A DNA stretch of 64,000 nucleotides from Fischerella sp. PCC 9605 (GTDB lineage Bacteria; Cyanobacteriota; Cyanobacteriia; Cyanobacteriales; Nostocaceae): NCBI RefSeq assembly GCF_000517105.1, contig NZ_KI912154.1, forward strand, positions 222,441 through 286,440, in the 5' to 3' direction. Shown here piece after piece: positions 38,282 to 47,757 of the stretch. Both the position numbers and the translations under genes were made by a program. Positions within the stretch are counted from its first letter, which is position 1; every line of letters starts with the position of its first letter. The notes beneath the pieces were generated by a model that saw only the letters and a list, made by a program, of their open reading frames with translations, had not been told where the DNA came from and made no database searches.

Positions 38282-38364
38282 TAGTAGATTTTGTTGGTAG
38301 TTGGTAGTTGGTGGTTGTTTGGAACAAACAACTAACAACAAATAACCAACAACAAACAACCAAA
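38282..38364. repeat. GTTGGTAGTTGG / CCAACAACAAAC inverted repeat
   Basis: ttggtagttggtagttgg … ggaacaaacaactaac: gtt-rich heptamers followed by caa-rich ones, giving a long inverted repeat between cpcG2 and cpcG3. Same family as 109, 15362 and 52018. Confidence 0.75.
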
Positions 38365-38503
38365 AATTAAGAGTGGGTCTGCTAAATCCAAACATTAGTT
38401 CACACAGTTTAGAAGGTTTCAAGGTTTGCTTGCTTGGTAATTTCTAAGTTGTAAATCTAAGAACCTTCTAAAGTGCCAAGTTATGTAAAAGGTGGATGAA
38501 AAT

Positions 38504-39238
38504 ATGGCACTACCTGTACATGAATACAAACCCACTACTCAAAATCAAAGAGTTCGTAGTTTTGGCAGGGCGGATTTAAATGAAGATACTCCTTATATTT
38601 ACCGTCTTGAAGATACGAACTCTAGTGGTGAAGTTGAAGAACTGATTTGGGCAGCCTACCGCCAAGTCTTTAACGAACAGGAAATTCTTCAGTTTAATCG
38701 TCAAATTGCCTTGGAAACACAACTGAAAAATCGATCAATTACAGTGCGTGATTTTATCCGAGGTTTAGCGAAATCAGAGCGATTTTATCAGCTGGTGGTT
38801 GCAGCCAACAGCAATTATCGGCTGGTGGAAATGTGCTTAAAACGTTTGTTGGGCCGCACTCCCTACAATCAAGAAGAAGAAATTGCTTGGTCTATTCAAA
38901 TCGCTACTCGCGGTTGGGGAGGATTTGTAGATACGCTCATAGATAGCGAGGAGTACGAACAAGCCTTTGGCGACTATACCGTACCCTATCAGCGCAAGCG
39001 GATGTCTACAGATAGACCATTCAGCTTTACCCCGCGCTATGGTGCAGAGTATCGTGACAAGGCAGGCATTATTCAGACTAGTTGGGTACATCACACCGAA
39101 TGGTATGGTTTTTTAACTCAATCACCATATCCTCAGAAAGTGGATTGGAGAACAATAACCGCTGTAGTAGTTGGACTCTCTGGAATCGTCACTTTCTTGC
39201 TTGTACTAAATTGGTTCGTAAATACTTCTGCCTTCTAA
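38504..39238 (+). CDS. cpcL: CpcL-type rod-membrane linker (cpcG3)
   Basis: 244 aa with the same PBS-linker N-terminal domain ([39 protein letters not shown]) but a short linker and a C-terminal hydrophobic helix ([19 protein letters not shown], ~residues 215-235) instead of the core-binding tail. This is the hallmark of CpcL, which anchors rods to the thylakoid membrane near photosystem I (and NDH-1). Start ATG 38504 has aaaggtgg 6-8 bases upstream. It is third of four copies, matching the cpcG3 position in related strains. Confidence 0.93.
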   Translation: MALPVHEYKPTTQNQRVRSFGRADLNEDTPYIYRLEDTNSSGEVEELIWAAYRQVFNEQEILQFNRQIALETQLKNRSITVRDFIRGLAKSERFYQLVVAANSNYRLVEMCLKRLLGRTPYNQEEEIAWSIQIATRGWGGFVDTLIDSEEYEQAFGDYTVPYQRKRMSTDRPFSFTPRYGAEYRDKAGIIQTSWVHHTEWYGFLTQSPYPQKVDWRTITAVVVGLSGIVTFLLVLNWFVNTSAF

Positions 39239-39353
39239 CCAAATGCGGGAAAATTAAGTAAAGAATGAAAGAGGATTGTAATCATCAAGCCTCCTTCAGT
39301 TTTCAAGAGCTAGCTCTTTTTAATTTGTTGATAATTAAAGGGGAAAATCGCAA

Positions 39354-40121
39354 ATGGCACTGCCATTACTTGAATACAAACCTAGCAGTCAAAATCATCG
39401 GGTAAAAAGCTTTGGAGTAGCTGACCGGAATGAAGATACACCGTATATTTACCGCCTAGAAGATGTCAGCTCTTTCACTGACATGCAAAACGTCATTTGG
39501 GCGGCTTATCGTCAAGTTTTCAGCGAACATGAGATTCTCAAGTTCAATCGCCAGCAGCACATCGAATCTCAGCTGAAAAATGGCTCACTGACTGTACGGG
39601 ACTTCATCCGTGGTTTAGCAAAATCTGAAGCCTTCTACCGGTTGGTTGTCTCGGTTAACAACAATTACCGTCTCGTAGACATCTGTCTGAAGCGCTTTTT
39701 AGGTCGTTCTGCTTACAACAAAGAAGAAGAAATCGCTTGGTCAATTGTCATTGGTACCAAAGGTTTTGGCGGCTTTGTTGATGCCCTCATCGACAGCGAT
39801 GAATACACCGAGGCATTTGGCGACAACACCGTACCTTACCAGCGCAAGCGCTTAGTAGATCGTCCCTACAATTTGGTAACTCCTCGCTATGGCGAAGACT
39901 TCCAAGAAAGTGCTGGCACTGTTACAACTGACTGGCGCTTTACTGTGGAAAAATTCTACAGCCGCAAATCCCAAGAACGGCGGCTGGCAGAAGGCGATCC
40001 GCGTAAATACGCTGACATGGCAGCTGCAATTGATGCCAAAGGCAACTACGCTCAAAACATTCGTGCGGCCGATCTGGATTACATGAGCTTAGTGCCTAAT
40101 CGTGGTGGTAGCAGACGCTAA
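39354..40121 (+). CDS. cpcG4: Rod-core linker CpcG4
   Basis: 255 aa, PBS-linker domain ([58 protein letters not shown]) and a polar C-terminal tail (~185-255, including [19 protein letters not shown]) without a membrane helix. It is similar to CpcG2 in type. gataattaaaggggaaa precedes the ATG. Last gene of the cpc operon, with a terminator-like hairpin 40 bases after the stop. Confidence 0.93.
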   Translation: MALPLLEYKPSSQNHRVKSFGVADRNEDTPYIYRLEDVSSFTDMQNVIWAAYRQVFSEHEILKFNRQQHIESQLKNGSLTVRDFIRGLAKSEAFYRLVVSVNNNYRLVDICLKRFLGRSAYNKEEEIAWSIVIGTKGFGGFVDALIDSDEYTEAFGDNTVPYQRKRLVDRPYNLVTPRYGEDFQESAGTVTTDWRFTVEKFYSRKSQERRLAEGDPRKYADMAAAIDAKGNYAQNIRAADLDYMSLVPNRGGSRR

Positions 40122-40162
40122 AATTACGACTCAGATTGCCTAATCTAAACAACTAAATTTGA

Positions 40163-40232
40163 TACTGGGTCTTGTTTCCATGCTGATGCGGTGTTAGCAA
40201 AGCATTGCGTGAGGTGGAGATAAGACCCAGTA
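40163..40232 (+). terminator. Terminator-like hairpin after cpcG4
   Basis: tactgggtctt and aagacccagta pair over 11 bp around a long loop, then atttgttgg. This probably ends the cpc transcript. Confidence 0.6.
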
Positions 40233-40376
40233 ATTTGTTGGTAGTTGTTTGTTGTTTGATACCAGACATAGTTCGCGCGGGAAACTTTTGCACTAAAACT
40301 CCGCGCCCCTCTGCGTTACCTTTGCTACCTGGTGCGTTTCAAATCGCTATGCTTGTACGCAAAGCTGTACTTAGTG

Positions 40377-40475
40377 TCTTTGTGCCTTTGTGGTGAAAAA
40401 ATAATTTTTGAAACACCAAGTCACTAAGCTTGCCCTCGAGCGCAGCGAAGGGACACAAAGAGGAAAGTAGTCTTC
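40377..40475. repeat. Interspersed repeat family, copy A
   Basis: tttgtgcctttgtggtga … aacaccaagtcactaag … cacaaagaggaaagtagt … agtatcaagattt. The same order of motifs occurs at 50545-50795. It lies between cpcG4 and the pentapeptide gene and looks like non-coding interspersed DNA. Confidence 0.6.
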
Positions 40476-40479
40476 AGTA

Positions 40480-41214
40480 TCAAGATTTAGGCATAATTGT
40501 CTCCTGGAGATTCGCACCGCTAAGGTTAGCTCCTCTCAGATTAGCGCCGCTGAGGTTAGCCCCTCTGAGATTAGCCCCTGCCAAGTTCGCTCCTGTGAGG
40601 TTAGTCCATCTTAAGTCAGCTTTGCTCAACTCAGCCTCCACAAGGTTAGCCCGCAACAAGTATGCACAACTGAGATGAGCATTACTAAGATTAGCTTTGT
40701 ACAGATCAGTTTTGTAAAGGTAAGCTCCGATCATTTCCGCGTCGTACAGATTGGCTTTGCTGAGATCAGCTGCAATCAAGTTAGCTTCGATGAGATTGGC
40801 AAAACAGAGGTTAGTGCGGTGAAGCTTTGCTGCACCTAAATCAGCACCTCTCAAGTTAGCACTTCTCAAGTCAGCTCCAATGAGGTTAGCGTCAGCGATC
40901 GCCGCGTCTTTGAGATTCGCCTCACTCAAGTCAGCACCGATCAAATTAGCATGACTCAGATCTGCCCGTGTCAGTTTAGCACCGCTCAAGTTAGCAAGAC
41001 TGAAGTTAACTACGCTCAGGTTAGCTTCAATGAGGATTGCTCTGTGGAGGTTAGCACCTCTGAGGTCAGCACCGCTGAGGTTCGCGCCTTTGAGGTTATC
41101 CCCACAGAGGTTGGCGGTGCTGAGGTCTGGTTCTATCTGGGGATTTTTACTTCTCCACTCAATCCATGTGAGCGCACCTGCTCTTAGTAAAGCCAGATGC
41201 TCTTGATTTGCCAT
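40480..41214 (-). CDS. Pentapeptide-repeat protein
   Basis: A 244-aa protein. After a short N-terminal cap (residues 1-30, MANQEHLALLRAGALTWIEWR), the rest is ~38 tandem A(D/N)LxX pentapeptides (ANLSGADLRGANL), predicted to form a right-handed quadrilateral beta helix. Such proteins are common in cyanobacteria, with roles from DNA mimicry to unknown. The 11-bp gap to ccmP, which lies just upstream on the same strand, suggests coupled transcription. Confidence 0.85.
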   Translation of the reverse strand: MANQEHLALLRAGALTWIEWRSKNPQIEPDLSTANLCGDNLKGANLSGADLRGANLHRAILIEANLSVVNFSLANLSGAKLTRADLSHANLIGADLSEANLKDAAIADANLIGADLRSANLRGADLGAAKLHRTNLCFANLIEANLIAADLSKANLYDAEMIGAYLYKTDLYKANLSNAHLSCAYLLRANLVEAELSKADLRWTNLTGANLAGANLRGANLSGANLRGANLSGANLQETIMPKS

Positions 41215-41224
41215 TTGCTTTCCT

Positions 41225-41866
41225 TTATTCCTGACGCTTACTCTGAGGATTGATCCGACCAGCTACACTTTCAATCGCTGTCCGTGCTCCCGCTGCTCCT
41301 GCCAGAATATCCCGTTCTTGTCCACCTAAGTAAAGCCGTCCAAAGCTGCCTACAGCTTGGACTTCAAGAATGTTAATCGCCGCCGCTTTTTCAGCTTCAT
41401 TCGCAGCCAGTGCAGCATAAGCAGCAGGCTCAACTTCTAATACATACAGTGTTTGTCCTGCTAGTAGTAGCTGGCCCCTTCGCGTGCGATTGATTAGTTG
41501 TGCTTGGTAAGCATCAATGTTGCGGATAATCTGGCTAGAAACGACACGCGGTTTGAAACATTCCTCTTTTTTGACTCCTAGCATTGCCAAAATGGCTTGA
41601 CCAGCGGCTCGCGTTTCACCTTGGGAGCCTGAATGCACTTCCAATAGACCGTACAATCGTTCTACTACCTGTACTCCGGGACGCACAGAAGCAGCTTTAA
41701 GCGCTATGTCCGTAATCCGATTAATTTCGATCCCAGGAGAGATTTCAATCCACAGCGATGTATCCCCTGGTAATGGCAAGAAACCTTGAGCTACCGTTCC
41801 TATATATGCTGCGTGTTGAGGTTGCAAGCTGTCGAGAAATACGAAACTGCGTAGTTCTATTCCCAA
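41225..41866 (-). CDS. ccmP: Carboxysome shell protein CcmP (tandem BMC)
   Basis: A 213-aa protein matching CcmP in length and sequence pattern: [40 protein letters not shown], and [21 protein letters not shown], then [13 protein letters not shown]. Two BMC domains (~1-105 and ~106-213). It builds a stacked-trimer pore in beta-carboxysome shells that can pass larger metabolites. It lies apart from the other ccm genes, beside a pentapeptide gene. Confidence 0.9.
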   Translation of the reverse strand: MGIELRSFVFLDSLQPQHAAYIGTVAQGFLPLPGDTSLWIEISPGIEINRITDIALKAASVRPGVQVVERLYGLLEVHSGSQGETRAAGQAILAMLGVKKEECFKPRVVSSQIIRNIDAYQAQLINRTRRGQLLLAGQTLYVLEVEPAAYAALAANEAEKAAAINILEVQAVGSFGRLYLGGQERDILAGAAGARTAIESVAGRINPQSKRQE

Positions 41867-41981
41867 GGGTTTGCACTCCAGTCATGAGGGTAAAAGTTAT
41901 TTATCGCAATATTTGTCTATGTAACTTTACACTACCATATGGCTTGAACAACTGGGTGAGCAGCATTGCCCACCCAAATGT

Positions 41982-43289
41982 TTATCTTTCCACGTCTTCT
42001 ACTTCCTTGGGAACGCCAGCAGTTAACACTTCATGTCCTGTGGGTGTTACCAAAACATCATCTTCAATGCGGATACCAATACCAATCCAACGTTGAGCAA
42101 TTTCTGGTTGGTCTTCTGCTAGTTTAGTACCCGGCACTATGTAAAGTCCCGGTTCTACTGTTAGCACTTGACCCGGTTGTAAAACTTGCGGGTTGTCGCC
42201 GTGTTGGTAAACTCCCACGTCATGCACATCCAAGCCTAGCCAATGGCCAGTACGGTGCATGTAAACTGGCTTGTATTTCTCTTCTTCTATTAATTTGTCT
42301 ATTTCGCCTTTGAGAATACCAAGTTCTACCAAGCCTTCTGTAAGGACGCGCACGGCGGTATCGTGAACTAAATTATAAGGATTGCCTGGTTGCACTTGGG
42401 CGATCGCTTGTTTTTGTGCTTCTAAAACAATCTCGTACAGCGCTTTTTGTTCGCAGGTAAACTTACCCCCTACCGGAAATGTGCGCGTAATATCCGAGTT
42501 GTAATAATCATAGGCACAGCCAGCATCAATCAGCAGTAACTCGTTATCTTGCATCTGGCGATTATTCTCTATGTAGTGCAGCACGCAGGCGTTTGCACCA
42601 GAGGCAATAATTGAAGGATAGGCAGGCCCCATTGCACCGCGCTTGCGGAAAATGTGTTCAATTTCCGCCTGCACTTCGTACTCGTAACGTCCCGGTGCAG
42701 TAAATTTCATCGCGTGGTTGTGTGCTTCCACTGCGATGTCAGCAGCTTTGTGCATTAACTCCAGTTCTGCGTCACTTTTGATAAGTCGCATACTGTGAAG
42801 GATGGGGCCAGTATCTTCAATGGCAATCGGCCCTGTACCCCGTTTCGGATAAGTCCGCATCAAGCGTTGCCAATGGTCGAGGATTTTTTCGTTAAAAGGG
42901 CGATCGCGTCCCAAGCGATAATAGATCCGGTCTGCCTTTTCCAAATACTGAGGCAATTTTTCATCTAGTTCCGTAATCGGGTAAGCTTCATCCGCCCCAT
43001 ACACTTCTTTCGCTGCTTCTACTCCACAGCGATAACCACTCCAAACTTCCTGTTCCCGATCCTTGGGTTGCACAAACAGCACAAACTGATGTTCTGGGTG
43101 ATGAGGCGATAGAACCGCCACTGCTTGCGGTTCGTTAAAGCCAGTCAAATAAAAGAAATCACTATCTTGGCGAAAAGTGTATTCCACATCGTTGTGCATT
43201 ACTGCCATTGGGGCACTACGAAAGATCGCAGTACCATTACCAATCTTTGACATCAATGCTTTCCGACGCTGTTGATATTCTTTGTGCAT
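41982..43289 (-). CDS. pepP: Xaa-Pro aminopeptidase (aminopeptidase P)
   Basis: A 435-aa dimetal peptidase that removes N-terminal residues before proline. N-terminal AMP_N domain (RRKALMSKIGNGTAIFRSAP, EYTFRQDSDFFYLTGF) and pita-bread domain with the metal ligands Asp (IDAGCAYDYYNSDITR), His (HRTGHWLGLDVHDVG), Glu (TVEPGLY), Glu (GIRIEDDVLV). Full length, cytoplasmic. Stand-alone, upstream of ccmP on the same strand but 115 bases away. Confidence 0.93.
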   Translation of the reverse strand: MHKEYQQRRKALMSKIGNGTAIFRSAPMAVMHNDVEYTFRQDSDFFYLTGFNEPQAVAVLSPHHPEHQFVLFVQPKDREQEVWSGYRCGVEAAKEVYGADEAYPITELDEKLPQYLEKADRIYYRLGRDRPFNEKILDHWQRLMRTYPKRGTGPIAIEDTGPILHSMRLIKSDAELELMHKAADIAVEAHNHAMKFTAPGRYEYEVQAEIEHIFRKRGAMGPAYPSIIASGANACVLHYIENNRQMQDNELLLIDAGCAYDYYNSDITRTFPVGGKFTCEQKALYEIVLEAQKQAIAQVQPGNPYNLVHDTAVRVLTEGLVELGILKGEIDKLIEEEKYKPVYMHRTGHWLGLDVHDVGVYQHGDNPQVLQPGQVLTVEPGLYIVPGTKLAEDQPEIAQRWIGIGIRIEDDVLVTPTGHEVLTAGVPKEVEDVER

Positions 43290-43670
43290 AATTTTTTACT
43301 GTTTTTTATTACCTATTTTATACTTTCTGTATTAGGTGCCTTAAAAGTCATTTAAGGCGTAAAATCACTCAGATTATTTTAGTACAAGTTTCTTATTCAA
43401 CTTTGGCAATCCATATAAAAGCTGTTGAAAAAATATGAGTGTTTGTTTATCTAACAAATTGATTGAAGCAAAAATAATTAAGACTGCAAAATGTTATTAG
43501 ATTGCACTTGATTTTTCCTAAAAAATAGCTAGATAAACCTATTTTTTGTAAGGGAAACATAACAAATATTAAAAAAAAATTAAGAAGATAAATATGTTAT
43601 TAATTAACACTTGAATCCACAATAAAAAAACAGTTAAAAGGTTTATGACCACTTGTCATAAACACACGCC
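43290..43670. other. Spacer between pepP and first propeller gene
   Basis: 381 AT-rich bases with no visible gene. It should contain divergent promoters. A weak hairpin ttatgaccacttgtcataa lies near 43643, close to the start of the first propeller gene. Confidence 0.5.
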
Positions 43671-44891
43671 ATGTTGGATTCTATTTCTACTCGTAGTAGT
43701 GCAATCCAATCAGCTCCAATCTCAACAACAGAGAACAGTGCCAACAAGACCGATATAAGTACTCCGTCTTACTATGGGCGTTCTTCAGGAGCAGATTCTG
43801 CGGTTGCAATTCCTGTTCCTGGTTTGGAAAATCCAAATCCCATCTTCAACAGTGCAGCTATTTCGCCAGATTTCGATGGTGATGGTAAAGATGATAAATT
43901 CTGGCGTAACTCTCAAACTGGTGAAGTCGCCATTTGGTTCATGAACGGTAGAGAAGTTCGCTCTAGTGATTTTGTGAAGAATGCTGATGGTAGCAACCGA
44001 ACAATGGGTGCAGACTGGGATTTTAGGATTGCCGATTTCAACGGTGATAACAAAACTGACGTACTCTGGCGCAATAAATCAACAGGTGAAAACGTCGTTT
44101 GGCTGATGGATGGCACAACAATTGCCTCTGAGGCTTCATTGGCGCAATTAGGCCCGGAGTGGACAGCTAGCATTGCAGATTTCAATGGAGATAAAAAAAC
44201 TGACGTCCTTTGGCGGAACACGAACACAGGAGAGAACTCTGTTTGGCTGATGGATGGCACAACAGTTACCACTCCAGCTTCTCTAGAAACTACCGATACC
44301 AACTGGACAGCCAACATCGTTGATTTCAACGGCGACGCCAAGACAGACATCTTGTGGCGCAATCAAGCAACAGGTGAAAATACCTTATGGACAATGGATG
44401 GCACAAACGCTACCGCGTCTGCTTTGCCGACACTTGGTTCTGAATGGGAAGCTACCTTTGGCGATTTTGACCTCAATTACCAAACTGACGTTCTCTGGCG
44501 CAATAAAACAACGGGTGAGAACAAACTTTGGCTAATCAATGGTGGAAATGTCGGTACTGAAGCTGTTCTACCTACACTTGAGGGTGCAGGTTGGAAACCA
44601 CTGATTGGTGACTTTGACGGCAATGGCAAGACCGATATCTTGTGGTCTAACCAGGAAACTGGTCAGAACAAGGTATGGCTAATGGATGGTGCAAATGTTG
44701 TTAGTGAAACTGAAAGGGATGCACCTAGCGCTGCCTGGATACCCAGTATAGGCGATTTTGATGGCGATGGTAGAACCGACATCTTCTCGCGCAATTACGA
44801 AACAGGTGAAAACGCCATTGTGACAATTGATAGTACCGATCCTCAGCCTTCAACTCTACCAACACTTGGTAAAGAATGGTACACTTTCTAG
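43671..44891 (+). CDS. FG-GAP/VCBS-type seven-repeat propeller protein, copy 1
   Basis: 406 aa: a low-complexity Ser/Thr N-terminus (~1-60), then seven ~47-aa repeats of the pattern W…DFNGDGKTD(V/I)LWRN..TGEN.VWLMDGT. DxDxDG-like loops (DFDGDGKDD, DFNGDNKTD, DFDGNGKTD) suggest Ca2+ sites, and seven repeats predict a seven-bladed beta-propeller. It ends GKEWYTF. No signal peptide is visible, so location is unknown, though similar domains are usually surface or secreted. Paralogue of the gene at 45525. Repeat 5 (DFDLNYQTD) has lost the Ca-type loop. Confidence 0.85.
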   Translation: MLDSISTRSSAIQSAPISTTENSANKTDISTPSYYGRSSGADSAVAIPVPGLENPNPIFNSAAISPDFDGDGKDDKFWRNSQTGEVAIWFMNGREVRSSDFVKNADGSNRTMGADWDFRIADFNGDNKTDVLWRNKSTGENVVWLMDGTTIASEASLAQLGPEWTASIADFNGDKKTDVLWRNTNTGENSVWLMDGTTVTTPASLETTDTNWTANIVDFNGDAKTDILWRNQATGENTLWTMDGTNATASALPTLGSEWEATFGDFDLNYQTDVLWRNKTTGENKLWLINGGNVGTEAVLPTLEGAGWKPLIGDFDGNGKTDILWSNQETGQNKVWLMDGANVVSETERDAPSAAWIPSIGDFDGDGRTDIFSRNYETGENAIVTIDSTDPQPSTLPTLGKEWYTF

Positions 44892-45524
44892 AAGATGACA
44901 ATAAAGCTAATCGGCGACAACTGTACCTTCATGTGTAGATAAACCTTATTTGTTGTCAATTTGCTTGCCAATGTCGCACTCATTAACAGTAAGCGCTGAA
45001 ACAAAAATCAAATCTGCCCAAGAATTTTCATTGATAGCGGGTAGTTGTTTAGGAGGTTTGCTAGTAAGATAGCCGACCATTGCCATCAAAATTAGCTGTT
45101 TTGACTAGAGCGATCGCGCGATTTTGTGCATATACAAGTGCATCTACCACCCGCTTATTCCGTAAATAAACAGTTAGATATCAAGTTGCTTTCAAAGATG
45201 TCATTTTTAATTTGTAATTGAATGCAACTTGGTAATGCTATGCACATAAATCTGTATTTGTAGTGAGTATTTAAGAATTCATTACAACTTTTTTACGTGC
45301 CCTTATATCTTAAAAAAGAGCAATTGTTAATCATCAACAACAGTTAAAAAAACACTATTTGTTAATATTTGACAAAAAAAATAATACAAAAAATGTAAAA
45401 GATTTATAGCAGTTCTAAATTGAGTTGACCAGAGATATTAGTAGGGACGCAATACCTTGCGCCCCTATTGTCTAATGGACGCAATCGAGAATTGCTATGT
45501 GAACACTGGTCATGAACAAACACT
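44892..45524. other. Spacer between the two propeller genes
   Basis: 633 bases without a gene. A short GC-rich palindromic repeat lies near 45443-45470 (gggacgcaat … gcgcccct), of the type scattered in cyanobacterial genomes. The rest is AT-rich. Confidence 0.5.
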
Positions 45525-46730
45525 ATGTCTGCCTCTAACAATTCCTTGAGTTTGTCTGTAGATACTAGTGCATCAAAATATGCTCAAATTGCTACAAATA
45601 CTTTTGATGACAAGGTTGTCCCCAATACTAATTTCAGCCTTGGGCGTTCCTCAGAATCTATAGATGAAAAGCAGCCTTTAGCAGCTGCAAAAAACCCCAA
45701 TCCTAATACCAGATTCAGCAATGCAGCAATTGTTGCTGATTTCAATGGCGACGGTAAAACTGATAAATTTTGGCGTAACCCGGAAACTGGTGAAACCGCT
45801 GTTTGGTTGATGGATGGCACTAACCCCAATGCAGCTTCTCTGCCTGCTGTTGATGCATCCTGGGACTTTGCTTATGCTGATTTCAACCGTGATAGCAAAA
45901 CCGATATCTTCTGGCGGAATAAAAACAGTGGTGAAACAGTCATTTGGCTGATGGATGGCACAAATATTGCCACTCAGGCTTCATTACAGACAATAAATCC
46001 ATCCTGGACTTTTAGCATTGCAGATTTCAATGGCGATGGTAAGAGTGATATTTTTTGGCGCAATGCTCAAACTGGTGAGAATGCTACTTGGTTTATCAAT
46101 GATACAACAGTTACGACTGCGGCATTTTTACCCTCAGCTGACGCAACTTGGAATTACAGCATTGTCGATTTTAATGGCGATGGCAAGAACGATGTTTTTT
46201 GGCGCAACAATATCACAGGTGAAAATAAAGTATGGTTTATGGATGGTACAAATGCGTCGGAATACGGTTTGGCAAAATTAGAAGGTACTTGGGATTTTAG
46301 CAGTGGTGATTTTAATGGCGATGGCAGGACTGATATCCTCTGGCGCAATGCTGAAACTGGTGAAAATAGCGTATGGCTAATGAATGGCATTTTCATCAGT
46401 GGGGGTTCTCTATCAAATATGGACTCTGCTTGGAAATCTTCTATTGGCGACTTCAACGGCGATGGTAGGACAGATGTCTTCTGGCACAACGAGAATACTG
46501 GTGAGAATACCGCTTGGTTGATGGATGGCACATCAATTGGTACTGCGGCTTTTCTACCTGCAACTGACTTAGCTTGGCAGCCTAGCATCGGCGATTTTAA
46601 CGGTGATGGTAAAACAGATGTCTTCTGGCGCAACAACACAACCGGTGATGATGTTGTTTGGCTGATGGATGGCACCACTGCCAATAGTGTTTCTATACCA
46701 CAAGTTGCCCCTGGATGGTATGCTTACTAA
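45525..46730 (+). CDS. FG-GAP/VCBS-type seven-repeat propeller protein, copy 2
   Basis: 401 aa, same organisation as copy 1: Ser/Thr-rich N-terminus with LSLSVDTSASKYAQ, then seven repeats (DFNGDGKTDKFWRNPETGET … DFNGDGKTDVFWRN) ending PGWYAY. All loops but the second (DFNRDSKTD) keep the DxNxDG pattern, so it is better preserved than copy 1. Tandem duplicate with separate spacer and probably its own promoter. Function unknown; extracellular adhesion or sugar binding is conceivable from the fold only. Confidence 0.85.
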   Translation: MSASNNSLSLSVDTSASKYAQIATNTFDDKVVPNTNFSLGRSSESIDEKQPLAAAKNPNPNTRFSNAAIVADFNGDGKTDKFWRNPETGETAVWLMDGTNPNAASLPAVDASWDFAYADFNRDSKTDIFWRNKNSGETVIWLMDGTNIATQASLQTINPSWTFSIADFNGDGKSDIFWRNAQTGENATWFINDTTVTTAAFLPSADATWNYSIVDFNGDGKNDVFWRNNITGENKVWFMDGTNASEYGLAKLEGTWDFSSGDFNGDGRTDILWRNAETGENSVWLMNGIFISGGSLSNMDSAWKSSIGDFNGDGRTDVFWHNENTGENTAWLMDGTSIGTAAFLPATDLAWQPSIGDFNGDGKTDVFWRNNTTGDDVVWLMDGTTANSVSIPQVAPGWYAY

Positions 46731-46768
46731 AATTTTTTGGTGATGGAATATTTAGACTCACCTGAAGG

Positions 46769-46818
46769 GGGGATTGGGAATTGGGGATTGAAGATTGGGG
46801 ATTGGGGATTGGGTAAAA
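46769..46818. repeat. GGGGATT repeats after the second propeller gene
   Basis: ggggattg/gggaatt units (period 7-8) run for about 50 bases: STRR DNA, then AAAGT-rich text up to the next gene. Confidence 0.75.
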
Positions 46819-46951
46819 ATAAGTCAAAAGTTAAAAGCTAAAAGTAAAAAGAAAGAATTTTTTCTTTTACCTTTTTACTTTTTACTTCTCCAGTTCCTTT
46901 GCCCGATGCCCTTTCCCCTATGCCTCTTGCGCCATGCCTTCTGCCTTCTTA

Positions 46952-47383
46952 TTACTTCCGAACTTGAGCACCAAACCCAGCTGCTTTAAACTGCTTCAGC
47001 TTTAAAGGAGTAGGCTGATTTGCTGGCACAGAAATTCTCAACTCAAAATCACTAATACCCGGTGGTACTTCCGCAATTGAACCAAGACGGGTGCGGTTTT
47101 GCATAACTGGGTCATTATTAGCATCATAGATGCGTCCAAAAATATCTGCGTCGTAGACTGTTTTATTGGTGGAATTTTCAGCTTTGCCGGTGACAAGAAA
47201 GCAATTAGCTGCCATCGTAGTGCCACTAGTAACCGCTCCTTTTGCGATTTCTGGTGGACACTGTTTGTAAGTTATGTCAGATAGTTTTATTTGTGTCAGC
47301 GCTACAGCGGGGGGAGTGAGCACCCACGATAATACCCCAAAAACGCAGGAAAAGAAAATAACCGTGAGCGATCGCAACAGCAT
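46952..47383 (-). CDS. Exported hypothetical protein
   Basis: 143 aa from ATG 47383, chosen because it gives a typical signal peptide (MLLRSLTVIFFSCVFGVLSW … PPAVAL). An upstream ATG would add 9 residues. The mature part (TQIKLSDITYKQCPPEIAKG … NCFLVTGKAENSTNKTVYDADIFGRI) predicts a beta-sandwich with two Cys (CPPEI, NCFLV), possibly disulfide-bonded. It resembles small exported cyanobacterial proteins with an Ig-like/FxLYD-type fold. No certain family. Confidence 0.7.
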   Translation of the reverse strand: MLLRSLTVIFFSCVFGVLSWVLTPPAVALTQIKLSDITYKQCPPEIAKGAVTSGTTMAANCFLVTGKAENSTNKTVYDADIFGRIYDANNDPVMQNRTRLGSIAEVPPGISDFELRISVPANQPTPLKLKQFKAAGFGAQVRK

Positions 47384-47410
47384 AAAAGACACCATTAATA
47401 AATAGAACAA

Positions 47411-47757
47411 TAGCTAACTTAAAACCCAGCTTATACTATTTTGGCTGTCAGGATTTGACTTATGAAGCTGACATATACTTTTTGAGGAATAGGAATTTTT
47501 CGTAATTTCTATGTTTTGGAAATTACATAACATTTACTGTATTTAGATTCACACCAATTTATATCATGTCCATCGAATTAACTAGATGATCGCAAGGGCA
47601 GTTTAGCTGATACATTCTCGTTGGGAGCTACGGATGAGCAATAAAACTTGCCCCTAGTGTACTGCTAAACCTCTTTGCGATTGTATAAACATTCAATTTT
47701 CAGTTTCTACAAATTTTGTAATAATTAGAAAAATAGCCCTGCAATTGCTATTAACTT
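47411..47757. other. Spacer between exported protein and 47758 gene
   Basis: 347 bases, AT-rich. No ORF or RNA recognised. Confidence 0.5.

Noticed and set aside
40430-40678. Plus-strand frame with LRLAPLRLAP repeats
   Set aside because: Antisense of the pentapeptide-repeat gene.
46154-46684. 176-codon minus-strand frame with repeated SPVxxLRQKTSVLPSPLKS text
   Set aside because: It is the antisense of the propeller repeats; the periodicity comes from the plus-strand gene.
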